Assembly: GCA_963777735.1 (NCBI GenBank)
Contig: CAVZRQ010000008.1
Location: 868,001 to 932,000, forward strand
From: ZC4RG30 sp963777735
GTDB lineage: Bacteria > Pseudomonadota > Gammaproteobacteria > Steroidobacterales > Steroidobacteraceae
Direction: 5' to 3'
DNA length: 64,000 nt
The translations under genes were made by a program, and so were the position numbers. Positions 9,268 to 16,806 of the stretch are shown piece after piece (the stretch's first letter is position 1; the number at the start of each line of letters is the position of its first letter). The notes beneath the pieces were generated by a model that was given only the letters and a program-made list of their open reading frames with translations, ran no database searches and was not told the DNA's origin.

Positions 9268-9624
9268 TCAGATCGGCATGTTCATGATGTCCTGGTACGC
9301 ACTGACCAGGCGATTGCGGACTTCGACCGTCGCGCGGAACGCCACCGAGGCTTTCTGCGATTCGATCATGACTTGTGACAGCTCCACGCCCGGATCGCCG
9401 CGCTCGAAGCGCGTGGCGAGGTCCGAAGCCTGCTGCTGCGTGGCATTGACGCGATCCAGGCCCTGCTTCATCACATTGGCGAAGCTGACCTGCGAACCAC
9501 CCGCGACTCCATTCACCCCGCCCAGTTCGGCGCCGGGGCGCAGCTGCGGCGTGGTGCCGATCTTCGACTGCTGCTGCAGGGCGCGAATCTGCGCCAGCAC
9601 GCTGTCGATCTGCATGTTGCTCAT
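9268..9624 (-). CDS. fliE: Flagellar hook-basal body protein FliE
   Basis: FliE joins the MS-ring and export gate to the proximal rod. The 118-residue product carries the family C-terminal region (VMIESQKASVAFRATVEVRN, then LVSAYQDIMNMPI). It is intact, has a strong AGGAAAGGG ribosome binding site, and lies 15 nt after the sigma-54 activator gene and 14 nt before fliF, so it is probably co-transcribed with both. Confidence 0.92.
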   Translation of the reverse strand: MSNMQIDSVLAQIRALQQQSKIGTTPQLRPGAELGGVNGVAGGSQVSFANVMKQGLDRVNATQQQASDLATRFERGDPGVELSQVMIESQKASVAFRATVEVRNRLVSAYQDIMNMPI

Positions 9625-9639
9625 GGGTCGTTCCCTTTC

Positions 9640-10638
9640 CTAGCAGGCGGCTGGCACATCAACGCCGGCGGATCGCAGCTGCGCCAGCTTGTAGCGCAGC
9701 GTGCGCGGACTGATGCCGAGCTGTTCGGCCACTGCCTGACGGCTCTGGCCGGCACGCAGTGCGTCCATCAGGATTCGCTTTTCGGTGGCGCGCAGCGAGC
9801 CGCGCAGCGCCCTGCCCAGCTCGACCACCGGCGCCAGCGCACGCGGCAACGCCACTTCACGCAGCGACTCGAAGCGGATATGCGGCGCCTCGATCACTGC
9901 GGAGTTGGCGAGGATCATCGCCCGCTGCAGGAGGTTGTCGAGTTCGCGGATGTTGCCGGGCCAGCTGTAGCCGAGCAGCAGCTGCGCGGCATCGGCCGAA
10001 AGTGCGGGAATGCGCTGCCCGGGCTGGCTGCGCACCTCCAGCATGCGCATCGCCAGCGGCAGCACATCGTCGCGCCGCTCCCGCAGCGCGGGAATCGCCA
10101 TCGGGAATACACACAGGCGGTAGTAGAGATCTTCGCGGAAGCTGCCCGCCTTCACTTCGGCGCGCAGGTCACGGTTGGTGGTCGCGATCACTCGCACATT
10201 CAGGCTCAGCATGGCGCGCGCGCCGAGGCGCTCGACTTCGCGCTCCTGCAGCACTCGCAGCAGCTTGGCCTGCAGCGACAGCGGCATTTCGGTGATTTCG
10301 TCCAGCAGCAGCGTGCCGCCCTGTGCCTGTTCGAATTTGCCGGCGTGGGCATTGTGGGCACCGGTGAATGCACCGCGCTCGTAGCCGAACAGCATGGCTT
10401 CCAGCATGTTCTCGGGAATGGCCGCGCAGTTGATGGCCACGAAGGCCTGCGTCGCGCGAGGCGAGCGGTCATGGATGAATCGTGCCAGCACTTCCTTGCC
10501 GGTGCCTGATTCACCGCTGATCAGCACCGTGCAATCCGTGGTGGCAACCCGGGCAGCCAGGGCGTAGAGCGCACGTGTTGCGCCATCTACAACAACGGGC
10601 TCGCGGATCTGCGTCAGAATTTCGTTTGGGGTCTGCAT
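9640..10638 (-). CDS. Sigma-54-dependent flagellar activator, FleR/FlrC-like, lacking a receiver domain
   Basis: An enhancer-binding protein of 332 residues made only of a AAA+ domain and a Fis-type helix-turn-helix. Walker A is GESGTGKE, the sigma-54 contact loop is GAFTGA, Walker B is GGTLLLDEI, the arginine-finger region is FREDLYYRL, and the DNA-binding helix is near QAVAEQLGISPRTLRYKL. FleR and FlrC normally carry an N-terminal phosphoreceiver domain and follow the kinase gene fleS/flrB; neither is seen here. The ATG at 10638 is preferred; a TTG at 10671 lies inside the sigma-54 element. With that promoter the mRNA would be nearly leaderless. The gene heads fliE-F-H-I-J-K. Confidence 0.85.
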   Translation of the reverse strand: MQTPNEILTQIREPVVVDGATRALYALAARVATTDCTVLISGESGTGKEVLARFIHDRSPRATQAFVAINCAAIPENMLEAMLFGYERGAFTGAHNAHAGKFEQAQGGTLLLDEITEMPLSLQAKLLRVLQEREVERLGARAMLSLNVRVIATTNRDLRAEVKAGSFREDLYYRLCVFPMAIPALRERRDDVLPLAMRMLEVRSQPGQRIPALSADAAQLLLGYSWPGNIRELDNLLQRAMILANSAVIEAPHIRFESLREVALPRALAPVVELGRALRGSLRATEKRILMDALRAGQSRQAVAEQLGISPRTLRYKLAQLRSAGVDVPAAC

Positions 10639-10650
10639 GCCACGGATAAG

Positions 10651-10665
10651 AGCAATATCCGTGCC
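10651..10665 (-). promoter_or_regulatory. Sigma-54 promoter upstream of the FleR-like activator
   Basis: The minus strand reads GGCACGGATATTGCT, with GG and GC 10 nt apart and the consensus -24 hexamer. The predicted transcription start (near 10640) is only 2 nt before the chosen ATG. This fits a cascade in which the upstream FleQ-like protein turns on the second activator. Confidence 0.68.
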
Positions 10666-10718
10666 GGCCAAGGGTTGCCTACCCCGTGAAGTCCGTCACA
10701 GAAACGGACTGCAGGGAG

Positions 10719-11870
10719 TCAATCCTCCGTCGAATCGTCCACTGCGCGGATGTCGAACTTGCGCAGCTTCTCGACCAGCGTCGTGCGACGCAGCCCCAGC
10801 AGCCGCGCAGCCTGCGCCACGATGCCGCTGGAACGGTCCAGCGCCTGGCGGATCAGCGATTCCTCGATTGCCGCCACATGCGCGCGCAGATCGATGCCGC
10901 CAGGCGGCAATACCATGCCGCTGCCGCTGGGCGCATCTTCCAGCAGGAACAGGGCTTCCCTTTCGGTCATGTCCGATTCGTGCTCAAGCGGCGCAAAAAC
11001 AGCAGGTGGAAGGTTGTCCGGTGCCGCAGGCAGGATGGCTGGCACGAGATCAGCCTCGGGCGCCGGGGTCCAGTCGCGCGGGCGGTAGCGCGGCGGCAGA
11101 TCCGCAGCCGTGACCATGCGGCCCGCGCAGAGGATCGACAGCCGCTCCACCAGATTGCCCAGTTCCCGCACATTGCCGGGCCAGGCGTAACGCACCAGGC
11201 AATCCAGCGCATTGGCGGAGAACTGCACCCGCTGGCGGCCCGACGCGACATTCATGTCGGAGAAATCACGGATCAGAGTCGGCAGGTCGTCGATGCGCGT
11301 GCGCAGCGAGGGCATTTCGATCGGGAATACATTCAGGCGATAGAACAGGTCTTCGCGGAAGGCGCCACGTTCGATGGCATCTTCGAGATTGCGGTGCGTG
11401 GCGGCGATGATGCGCACATTGCACTTCAACTGCAGCGCGCTGCCCACACGCTCGAACACGCGCTCCTGCAGCACGCGCAGCAGCTTCACCTGCATCGGCA
11501 GGCTCATGTCGCCGATCTCGTCCAGGAACAGCGTGCCGCCCTCGGCGAGCTCGAAGCGCCCCTTGCGGGTTGCCACGGCGCCGGTGAACGCGCCCTTCTC
11601 GTGCCCGAACAGTTCGCTTTCCAGCAGATCAGCGGGAATGGCGCCGCAGTTCACTGCGATGAACGGACGGTTGCGGCGCGGGCTGGAGTGATGGATCGCG
11701 CGGGCGACGACTTCCTTGCCCGTACCGGATTCACCCAGCACCAGCACGCTGGACTCATGGATCGCAACCTGCTCGATCAGCGAAACGATCTGCCGGATGG
11801 CCCCGGACTGACCGGTTGGCCCGCGCGCGGCGGTGATTCCGTTGAGGACTTCGACTTCTGCGGTTGCCAT
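10719..11870 (-). CDS. fleQ: Sigma-54-dependent master activator of flagellar genes, FleQ-like, without the N-terminal domain
   Basis: The product has 383 residues: a AAA+ domain from about residue 25 with Walker A GESGTGKE, the FleQ-style GHEKGAFTGA loop, Walker B GGTLFLDEIGDM, FREDLFYRLNVFPIEMPSLR, then a linker and a Fis-type HTH (GIVAQAARLLGLRRTTLVEKL). The HTH and AAA+ segments resemble FleQ/FlrA closely. FleQ is normally about 490 residues, with a degenerate receiver-like N-terminal domain; here that domain is absent and the protein starts almost at the AAA+ module. It is intact. In other species FleQ responds to c-di-GMP and FleN. The gene stands between tPilZ and the FleR-like gene. 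Confidence 0.83.
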   Translation of the reverse strand: MATAEVEVLNGITAARGPTGQSGAIRQIVSLIEQVAIHESSVLVLGESGTGKEVVARAIHHSSPRRNRPFIAVNCGAIPADLLESELFGHEKGAFTGAVATRKGRFELAEGGTLFLDEIGDMSLPMQVKLLRVLQERVFERVGSALQLKCNVRIIAATHRNLEDAIERGAFREDLFYRLNVFPIEMPSLRTRIDDLPTLIRDFSDMNVASGRQRVQFSANALDCLVRYAWPGNVRELGNLVERLSILCAGRMVTAADLPPRYRPRDWTPAPEADLVPAILPAAPDNLPPAVFAPLEHESDMTEREALFLLEDAPSGSGMVLPPGGIDLRAHVAAIEESLIRQALDRSSGIVAQAARLLGLRRTTLVEKLRKFDIRAVDDSTED

Positions 11871-11918
11871 GAGACCTGCACACAGTTCAAGAGGACTGGG
11901 TGCATTGTCACAGGCCGG

Positions 11919-11956
11919 GTGCGTCAGAAAAGTGACGCACTGCGACGGTCAGTCGC
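11919..11956. repeat. Inverted repeats between the tPilZ gene and the FleQ-like gene
   Basis: GTGCGTCA-6 nt-TGACGCAC (11919-11940) is a perfect 8-bp stem with loop GAAAAG. Next to it, GCGAC-GGTCA-GTCGC (11942-11956) overlaps the tPilZ stop codon. There is no T-run after either on the minus strand. They could be an intrinsic 3' stabiliser of the tPilZ message or an operator in front of the activator gene. Confidence 0.55.
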
Positions 11957-12548
11957 GCATGCGTGTGATGCCCGTCTCACTTAATGAACGGCGGGGCTGT
12001 CTGACGCCAGCCACCTGACGTCGGTGGCGCCGGAACGCCAGTTTTTCGATCAGGTCGGCCGTCGCTTCACCCGGTGGCGAGAATGCAGCCCGCACCTGCC
12101 CATCCGCCGATACATGGGTGATGTTGGCAATTACTGTAAGCGGCTGTGGCAGGCTGTCACGCAGGTAGATGTCGAGCAGCCCCTGCTCCCCGACCCGATG
12201 CTGCGCCGTGCTCTTCCACACAGCGCCCAGCGCATTGAAGCGGATGACAGTTGCCGGTGGGCGCGGCTTCGCGGCGGCAAGCAATTGCCCCATCAGGTCC
12301 AGCAACAGGTTCATCTTCACTTCCAGGCGCATCAGGTCGGCGGAATGAGGCGATTTCTCGTCCTTCTTCTCGACCGCGCCCTGCTCTTCGATGGCCGCGC
12401 AGACCTGCAGGATCCGGACATTGCTGTCGGCCATGCTGGTGACGGTCGGCAGGTCCGGCGCCTTCGCCAGCGGTCGCCAGCCCACCGGGAGCATGTCCTG
12501 GTAAGCCAGTTCGTTCTGCAGAACCACTGTATCGACGCCTTCGTACAT
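11949..12548 (-). CDS. Atypical PilZ-type protein (tPilZ-like) of the flagellar cluster
   Basis: The ATG at 12548 is chosen because GAGGAG precedes it by 5-6 nt. The 199-residue product has an N-terminal part rich in Asp/Leu/Val, a long amphipathic helix (LMRLEVKMNLLLDLMGQLL, about residues 80-100) with heptad spacing, and a beta-rich C-terminal half (TVIRFNALGAVW; LLDIYLRDSLPQPLTVIANI). This layout and the position beside fliS, fliT and fleQ match the tetrameric PilZ proteins of xanthomonads. The classical RxxxR/DxSxxG c-di-GMP residues are not evident, so ligand binding is uncertain. Confidence 0.7.
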   Translation of the reverse strand: MYEGVDTVVLQNELAYQDMLPVGWRPLAKAPDLPTVTSMADSNVRILQVCAAIEEQGAVEKKDEKSPHSADLMRLEVKMNLLLDLMGQLLAAAKPRPPATVIRFNALGAVWKSTAQHRVGEQGLLDIYLRDSLPQPLTVIANITHVSADGQVRAAFSPPGEATADLIEKLAFRRHRRQVAGVRQPRRSLSETGITRMRD

Positions 12549-12573
12549 GACACTCCTCAGTGCCGAAGTGCGC

Positions 12574-12822
12574 CTATCCGAGCAGCGCCTCCAGCGTGCG
12601 ATCTGATTCGGCGACTGCAGCATGCAGGGCCCAGAAGGTCCCGCCCTGCCCGGCCACCGGTTCAACCGGGGCGAGCTCTGCCAGCATACGCCGCCTTTCC
12701 TGCATCAACCGCCGCACGTCCACGACTTCCCGGCCATCCTGGATGCCGTGCACCAGCTGCATTGTTGACGCTACTACGCCCTGTACTAGCAAACGCTGTG
12801 CCGCCTGACCGCCACTGAGCAT
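12574..12822 (-). CDS. fliT: Small FliT-like flagellar protein
   Basis: The ATG at 12822 follows GGAG at a suitable distance and gives 82 residues, all predicted helix: MLSGGQAAQRLLVQGV, then a heptad-like region with DVRRLMQERRRMLAELAPVE. Size, position directly after fliS (4 nt) and helical content fit FliT, the chaperone of the filament cap FliD. Sequence conservation in FliT is weak, so the assignment rests mainly on context. Confidence 0.6.
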   Translation of the reverse strand: MLSGGQAAQRLLVQGVVASTMQLVHGIQDGREVVDVRRLMQERRRMLAELAPVEPVAGQGGTFWALHAAVAESDRTLEALLG

Positions 12823-12826
12823 GATT

Positions 12827-13225
12827 TCAGCTCCGCGCCGATGGAATCTGGATCCATGCACTGCGGATCTCCCGCAGCAGATGGCTGACTTCGTCCAGGA
12901 GGTCGGTGCGGTTCTCCAGGTTGGCCCGGATCAGCAGCCGACCAGAATAGTCATAGAGGTCGGCCATGTTGGCCGCAATATCGCCACCAGCGGCCAGGTT
13001 CAGGCTCCCGCGCAGTTCGTCGATGATGGCCACCGTGCGATGCAACAGCCTGTTGCGGGTTTCCGGCGAACTATGTTCGATCGCACCGCGCGCTCCGGCG
13101 ATGCGCTCCAGCGCTCCGTCCAGCAACATCACGATGAGCTGGTGCGGATCAGCCGCGGCGACGCCACCGTGAGCGGCTACCGAGCGATAGGCAGCAAGAC
13201 TAGATTTGTTTTGATAAGTCGACAT
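12827..13225 (-). CDS. fliS: Flagellin export chaperone FliS
   Basis: FliS binds the C-terminus of flagellin in the cytoplasm and keeps it unfolded for export. The 132-residue product is a four-helix protein with the conserved segments ADPHQLIVMLLDGALERI (about residues 26-43) and ANMADLYDYSGRLLIRANLEN (about 85-105). It is intact. A sigma-28 promoter lies 28 nt upstream of the ATG, so fliS-fliT-tPilZ can be expressed separately from fliD. Confidence 0.92.
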   Translation of the reverse strand: MSTYQNKSSLAAYRSVAAHGGVAAADPHQLIVMLLDGALERIAGARGAIEHSSPETRNRLLHRTVAIIDELRGSLNLAAGGDIAANMADLYDYSGRLLIRANLENRTDLLDEVSHLLREIRSAWIQIPSARS

Positions 13226-13252
13226 GCAAACACTCCGTGTTCCACATACGAC

Positions 13253-13279
13253 TTAACGGCTGGCATTGCGCCAACTTGA
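13253..13279 (-). promoter_or_regulatory. Sigma-28 promoter upstream of fliS
   Basis: The minus strand reads TCAAG, 14 nt, GCCGTTAA, the same boxes and spacing as at fliC, flgM and flgK. The predicted start near 13246 leaves a leader of about 21 nt with an ACGGAG ribosome binding site before fliS. Confidence 0.75.
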
Positions 13280-13319
13280 GCGTTGTTCACCGGACACCAG
13301 GCATCCGGCGGACTCGACT

Positions 13320-14705
13320 TCAGGATTTGTTGAGGTTGGACAGCCCTTCGAGCTGCTGCGTCAGGTAGTTCGAAGTGCTCTGCATCTGCGAGAGCATTGA
13401 ATCAAGCGCGGTGAACTGCTTCATGTAGCGGGCCTGGATTACCTCCATGCGGGCGCTGAGCGTCTCCTGCTGCTTCTCGAGGTCCCTGCGCCGCGCGGCG
13501 ATATTTGCATCTCGAGCTGCCAACTCACCAGTGCTCGAAAGCCGGGTCTCCAGAAAATTGCTCAGCTTCACTGCCACGCCGGATTCCGAAGCGAACACAC
13601 GACTGACTGCATTCGCATCGGCAGCCAATGCTGCAGTCAGCTTCGTGGCATCCAGCTGCAGCGAGCCGGTGGCCGTCGTGGTAATCCCGAGACTGGTGAG
13701 CGTCGTGTAGGCGCCCGAGGCACCTGCAACCGGCTCTGCAATCATGCGGCGTATCTGCGCATCCACGTTGCGCAACATGGAATCACCCAGCAATGGACCT
13801 GCGGATTTCGTCGCAGCATCATACTTGCCGAGGTTCGAGACCTGCTGCGCCAGGGTATTGTAAGCCGCAACAAAGCTCTCGACACGCTTCTGTACGGCCG
13901 AGCCATCGCGCTCAACGCCCAGCGCCACCAGCACGCCGGCCTCCGCCGTCTTCAGGTTCAGGGTCACCCCGTCGATCGCGCCGGTGACTGTATTGGACGC
14001 GCTGCGTATCTCATAGCCCGAGACGAACACGATCGCATCCTGCGCCACCACATCGCGCAGCGGATCCACGCTCTGCAGATCCTGCACGAGCTGCGTCAGC
14101 CCCGCATCTGCACCGACGGTGCCAACCGAAATACCATTCGCCGCACCCGTCGTGGTTCCAGCCAGAACCAGATAGCTGCCGGTGCCGCTGGTGTCGCGAA
14201 TCAGGGTTGCGCGCACACCGGTATTGCCGGGCGCTGCGTTGATGGCATCGCGAATCTGGGCAAGTGAATCGCTTTCTGCGGTGATTTCCACATTGAACGT
14301 GGTGGTGCCCGTGGTAACGGTCAGCGTTCCCGTTCCGACCACGCTGTCTGGCCCACCCGCATAGACGGCGGAGCCCAGGCGAGAAGCCGTAGCCAGCCGG
14401 GAAACCTCCACCTGATAGTCGCCCGTAGCCGCCGCGGACGTGACGGAAGCTGTAAATGCGCCTTCGTCTCCAACCGTCGCCTTGCGGATATCCAGCGACC
14501 CAGCAGTCTTCAATGCATTCAGCGCCGTCTGGAAACCGGCCATCGCGCCCTTGAGCGTGGCCATCGCACTGAATTCAGTGGTGAGCCGGAGATCTTCACG
14601 CGTGAGACGCTTTTCTGGCCCTGATCGCTCGGCTGCCACCAGTTGGCTGACCAGCGAGTTGACGTCGAGCCCTGAGCCGATTCCCGTGGATGTGATGGTA
14701 GCCAT
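13320..14705 (-). CDS. fliD: Flagellar filament cap protein FliD
   Basis: FliD caps the growing filament and folds incoming flagellin. The 461-residue product starts with the typical TSTGIGSGLDVNSLVSQLV and has FliD_N and FliD_C regions, including ATKSAGPLLGDSMLRNV (about residue 300) and a C-terminal coiled coil (about 395-450) with RRDLEKQQETLSARMEVIQ. The middle is Thr/Ala/Gly-rich, as in surface-exposed domains. It is intact, 13 nt after flaG. Confidence 0.93.
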   Translation of the reverse strand: MATITSTGIGSGLDVNSLVSQLVAAERSGPEKRLTREDLRLTTEFSAMATLKGAMAGFQTALNALKTAGSLDIRKATVGDEGAFTASVTSAAATGDYQVEVSRLATASRLGSAVYAGGPDSVVGTGTLTVTTGTTTFNVEITAESDSLAQIRDAINAAPGNTGVRATLIRDTSGTGSYLVLAGTTTGAANGISVGTVGADAGLTQLVQDLQSVDPLRDVVAQDAIVFVSGYEIRSASNTVTGAIDGVTLNLKTAEAGVLVALGVERDGSAVQKRVESFVAAYNTLAQQVSNLGKYDAATKSAGPLLGDSMLRNVDAQIRRMIAEPVAGASGAYTTLTSLGITTTATGSLQLDATKLTAALAADANAVSRVFASESGVAVKLSNFLETRLSSTGELAARDANIAARRRDLEKQQETLSARMEVIQARYMKQFTALDSMLSQMQSTSNYLTQQLEGLSNLNKS

Positions 14706-14718
14706 GTCTGAAATTATG

Positions 14719-15084
14719 TCAGGCGGTCAAGTCCACAAGTGTGCCGGGTTCCGCATTCAGCAGCCGCATCAGCCGCAGAGCAGTCTCGTTCGGGATCTGG
14801 CGCACAATATCGCCAGTTTCTCCATTGCGCACGGTGATTACCGTGGCATGCGTGCCGCCATCAACACGAAATTCAAGATCGCGATCCGACGATCGCAGGT
14901 AGTCGCCCAGATGCTCGGAGACCGCTTCCTGCGGGTCTCGCGGGTCCTTGACCACCGGTCGCTCCGGCTGGAGCTTTGCTTCTGGTGGTACTGCCTCAAC
15001 TTCGCGGCCCGCGAGAACGGGTTCCCGCACGACGGAGTGTGTCGTAGTGACGCCGGATAGAAGCTTGGTCGCCCGAATATCCAT
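14719..15084 (-). CDS. flaG: FlaG family protein
   Basis: FlaG is a small protein often encoded between flagellin and fliD; in other species its loss gives longer filaments. The 121-residue product has a variable N-terminal half and the conserved C-terminal core (LEFRVDGGTHATVITVRN, then GDIVRQIPNETALRLM). The ribosome binding site is GAGGGG. It lies 85 nt after fliC with only a small hairpin between, so it may be transcribed partly from the fliC promoter. Confidence 0.88.
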   Translation of the reverse strand: MDIRATKLLSGVTTTHSVVREPVLAGREVEAVPPEAKLQPERPVVKDPRDPQEAVSEHLGDYLRSSDRDLEFRVDGGTHATVITVRNGETGDIVRQIPNETALRLMRLLNAEPGTLVDLTA

Positions 15085-15169
15085 GGTGTCCCCTCATGGT
15101 AAAAAGGCGACAGAGATCTTGCGATCCCCGCCGCCCTCACCGCATTGCTGCGGACTTTTCAGTCAGCGA

Positions 15170-16612
15170 TCAACGAAGCAGCGACAGGACGTTCTGCGGA
15201 ACAGAGTTCGCCTGGGCCACCATCGCCGTGCCAGCCTGCTGCAGGATCTGGGCGCGGGTCAGGGCTGCCGTTTCAGAAGCAAAGTCCGTATCGAGGATGC
15301 GGCTGCGTGAAGCGGACAGGTTCTCACCCACCGCCGACAGGCTGTTGATGGTCGACTGGAAACGGTTCTGGATGGCGCCCAGCGTGCTGCGCAGCGTGCT
15401 GACCGAGGTCAGGGCCGCGTCCACGCTCTGGATCGTCGAGTTGGCACCGTTCACACTGCTTACGTTCTGCGCGTTCAGCGAGCCGCCCAGTGCGGAAGAC
15501 GCCACACCCAGAGCCGTTCCACCAGCACCACCCAGCGTCAGTGCTTCGCCGGAACTGATCACGAGCTGGTTGCTCGAATTGACTGACGCGTATGCGCCCG
15601 CCACCTGGCTGTTGATCGCATCGACCAGCGCCTGGGAAGTGGCGTACGTACCAGCGACATCCACCGCAGTGCCAGTTCCAACCTGGATCGTGGTCGAAGC
15701 CAGGGTGTACGGAGCAGCCGTACCGGCAACAGTGGCAGCGCCAGCAGTTGCCGTGCCACCGGTCGTGATGATCGAAGCATCGGTGCCACCGATTGCAACA
15801 CTTCCCGCCCCTGCCGTGGCGGCGGTGAAGGTAATCTGACCACCAGTCTCGCTGACGACAACCGTGGCATCGAGGTCAGCGTCGATCGCTGCAACCATGC
15901 CCGCCAGATCACCAGTGAAGTCGGCGTTCAGCGTTACGTTCTGCGCAGCACCGCCCGGAGCAGTGACTGTGAACGTGGCGCCACCCGAGTAGTCGCCCGG
16001 AGTAATGACGCCCGACTCATAGTTTGCAGCAGTCGCAGCGGTGCCGCCTGAACTGAACAGAGTCGCGAGATCAACGGTACCGGTCGAAGTTGCAACCTGG
16101 CCGATCGCCGTTGCCTTCACACTCGAAGTCAGCGCGAGGCTGATGGTCTCACCGACATTCGCGCCAACCTGAAATACCGCACCGCCAAACGAACCGTCCA
16201 GGACCTTGCGGCCGTTGAACGAAGTCTGGCTGGCGATACGGTCGATTTCAGCAATGCGCTGCGCTACTTCCTGGTTCAGGGCAGCGCGGTCGCTGTCGCT
16301 GTTGGTCGCGTTGGCAGACTGCACAGCCAGCTCGCGGATGCGCTGCAGGTTGCTCGTGACTTCCTGGAGGGCGCCTTCCGTGGTCTGGGCCAGCGAGATG
16401 CCATCGTTGGCGTTGCGCGAAGCCTGGTTGAGACCATTGATCTGCGTCGTCATGCGCTCGGAGATCGCGAGACCGGCAGCGTCATCCTTGGCGCTGTTGA
16501 TGCGCAGACCTGAAGACAGGCGCTGCAGCGAGGTCGCCATCTGGCTGGCTGAGGTCGTGAGATTGCGCTGAGCGTTCAGCGACATCACGTTCGTATTGAT
16601 GACAAGTGCCAT
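15170..16612 (-). CDS. fliC: Flagellin
   Basis: This is the filament subunit, exported unfolded and polymerised under the FliD cap. The 480-residue product has the conserved D0/D1 N-terminus (MALVINTNVMSLNAQRNL; about 1-170) and C-terminus (about 390-480, ending SVPQNVLSLLR). The middle 220 residues are Ala/Gly/Thr/Val-rich, with almost no charged or aromatic residues, as in surface-variable flagellin domains. It is intact and is the only flagellin gene in the window. A sigma-28 promoter and a leader hairpin lie upstream. Confidence 0.96.
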   Translation of the reverse strand: MALVINTNVMSLNAQRNLTTSASQMATSLQRLSSGLRINSAKDDAAGLAISERMTTQINGLNQASRNANDGISLAQTTEGALQEVTSNLQRIRELAVQSANATNSDSDRAALNQEVAQRIAEIDRIASQTSFNGRKVLDGSFGGAVFQVGANVGETISLALTSSVKATAIGQVATSTGTVDLATLFSSGGTAATAANYESGVITPGDYSGGATFTVTAPGGAAQNVTLNADFTGDLAGMVAAIDADLDATVVVSETGGQITFTAATAGAGSVAIGGTDASIITTGGTATAGAATVAGTAAPYTLASTTIQVGTGTAVDVAGTYATSQALVDAINSQVAGAYASVNSSNQLVISSGEALTLGGAGGTALGVASSALGGSLNAQNVSSVNGANSTIQSVDAALTSVSTLRSTLGAIQNRFQSTINSLSAVGENLSASRSRILDTDFASETAALTRAQILQQAGTAMVAQANSVPQNVLSLLR

Positions 16613-16662
16613 GTTAAAGATGCTCCTGTTAAACCATTCGTTGCATTCAGCCAGCTAACCTG

Positions 16663-16695
16663 CTGGCGGGGGCTCTGGTCGGTACCTCCCGCCAG
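16663..16695 (-). other. Hairpin in the fliC mRNA leader
   Basis: CTGGCGGG (16663-16670) and CCCGCCAG (16688-16695) form a perfect 8-bp stem around a 17-nt loop containing GGTACC. It falls inside the roughly 90-nt leader between the predicted sigma-28 start and the flagellin ATG, about 50 nt before the start codon. Confidence 0.6.
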
Positions 16696-16710
16696 TGCGC
16701 TTCAGAAGGG

Positions 16711-16737
16711 TTAACGGCTTTTCCCTGGGTTCCTTGA
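16711..16737 (-). promoter_or_regulatory. Sigma-28 promoter of fliC
   Basis: The minus strand reads TCAAG, 14 nt, GCCGTTAA, with the predicted start near 16704. The match to the other three sigma-28 elements of the window is nearly complete. Confidence 0.82.
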
Positions 16738-16738
16738 G

Positions 16739-16758
16739 CATCTGGATGTCGCCAGATG
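16739..16758 (-). terminator. Inverted repeat between flgL and the fliC promoter
   Basis: CATCTGG-6 nt-CCAGATG forms a 7-bp stem about 50 nt after the flgL stop and directly before the -35 box of fliC. No T-run follows, so an intrinsic terminator is only suggested by position. Confidence 0.35.
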
Positions 16759-16806
16759 AAGAATTGAGGCGAGGTTCACACCATGAGGGCGGAACCGTGC
16801 GCCACG

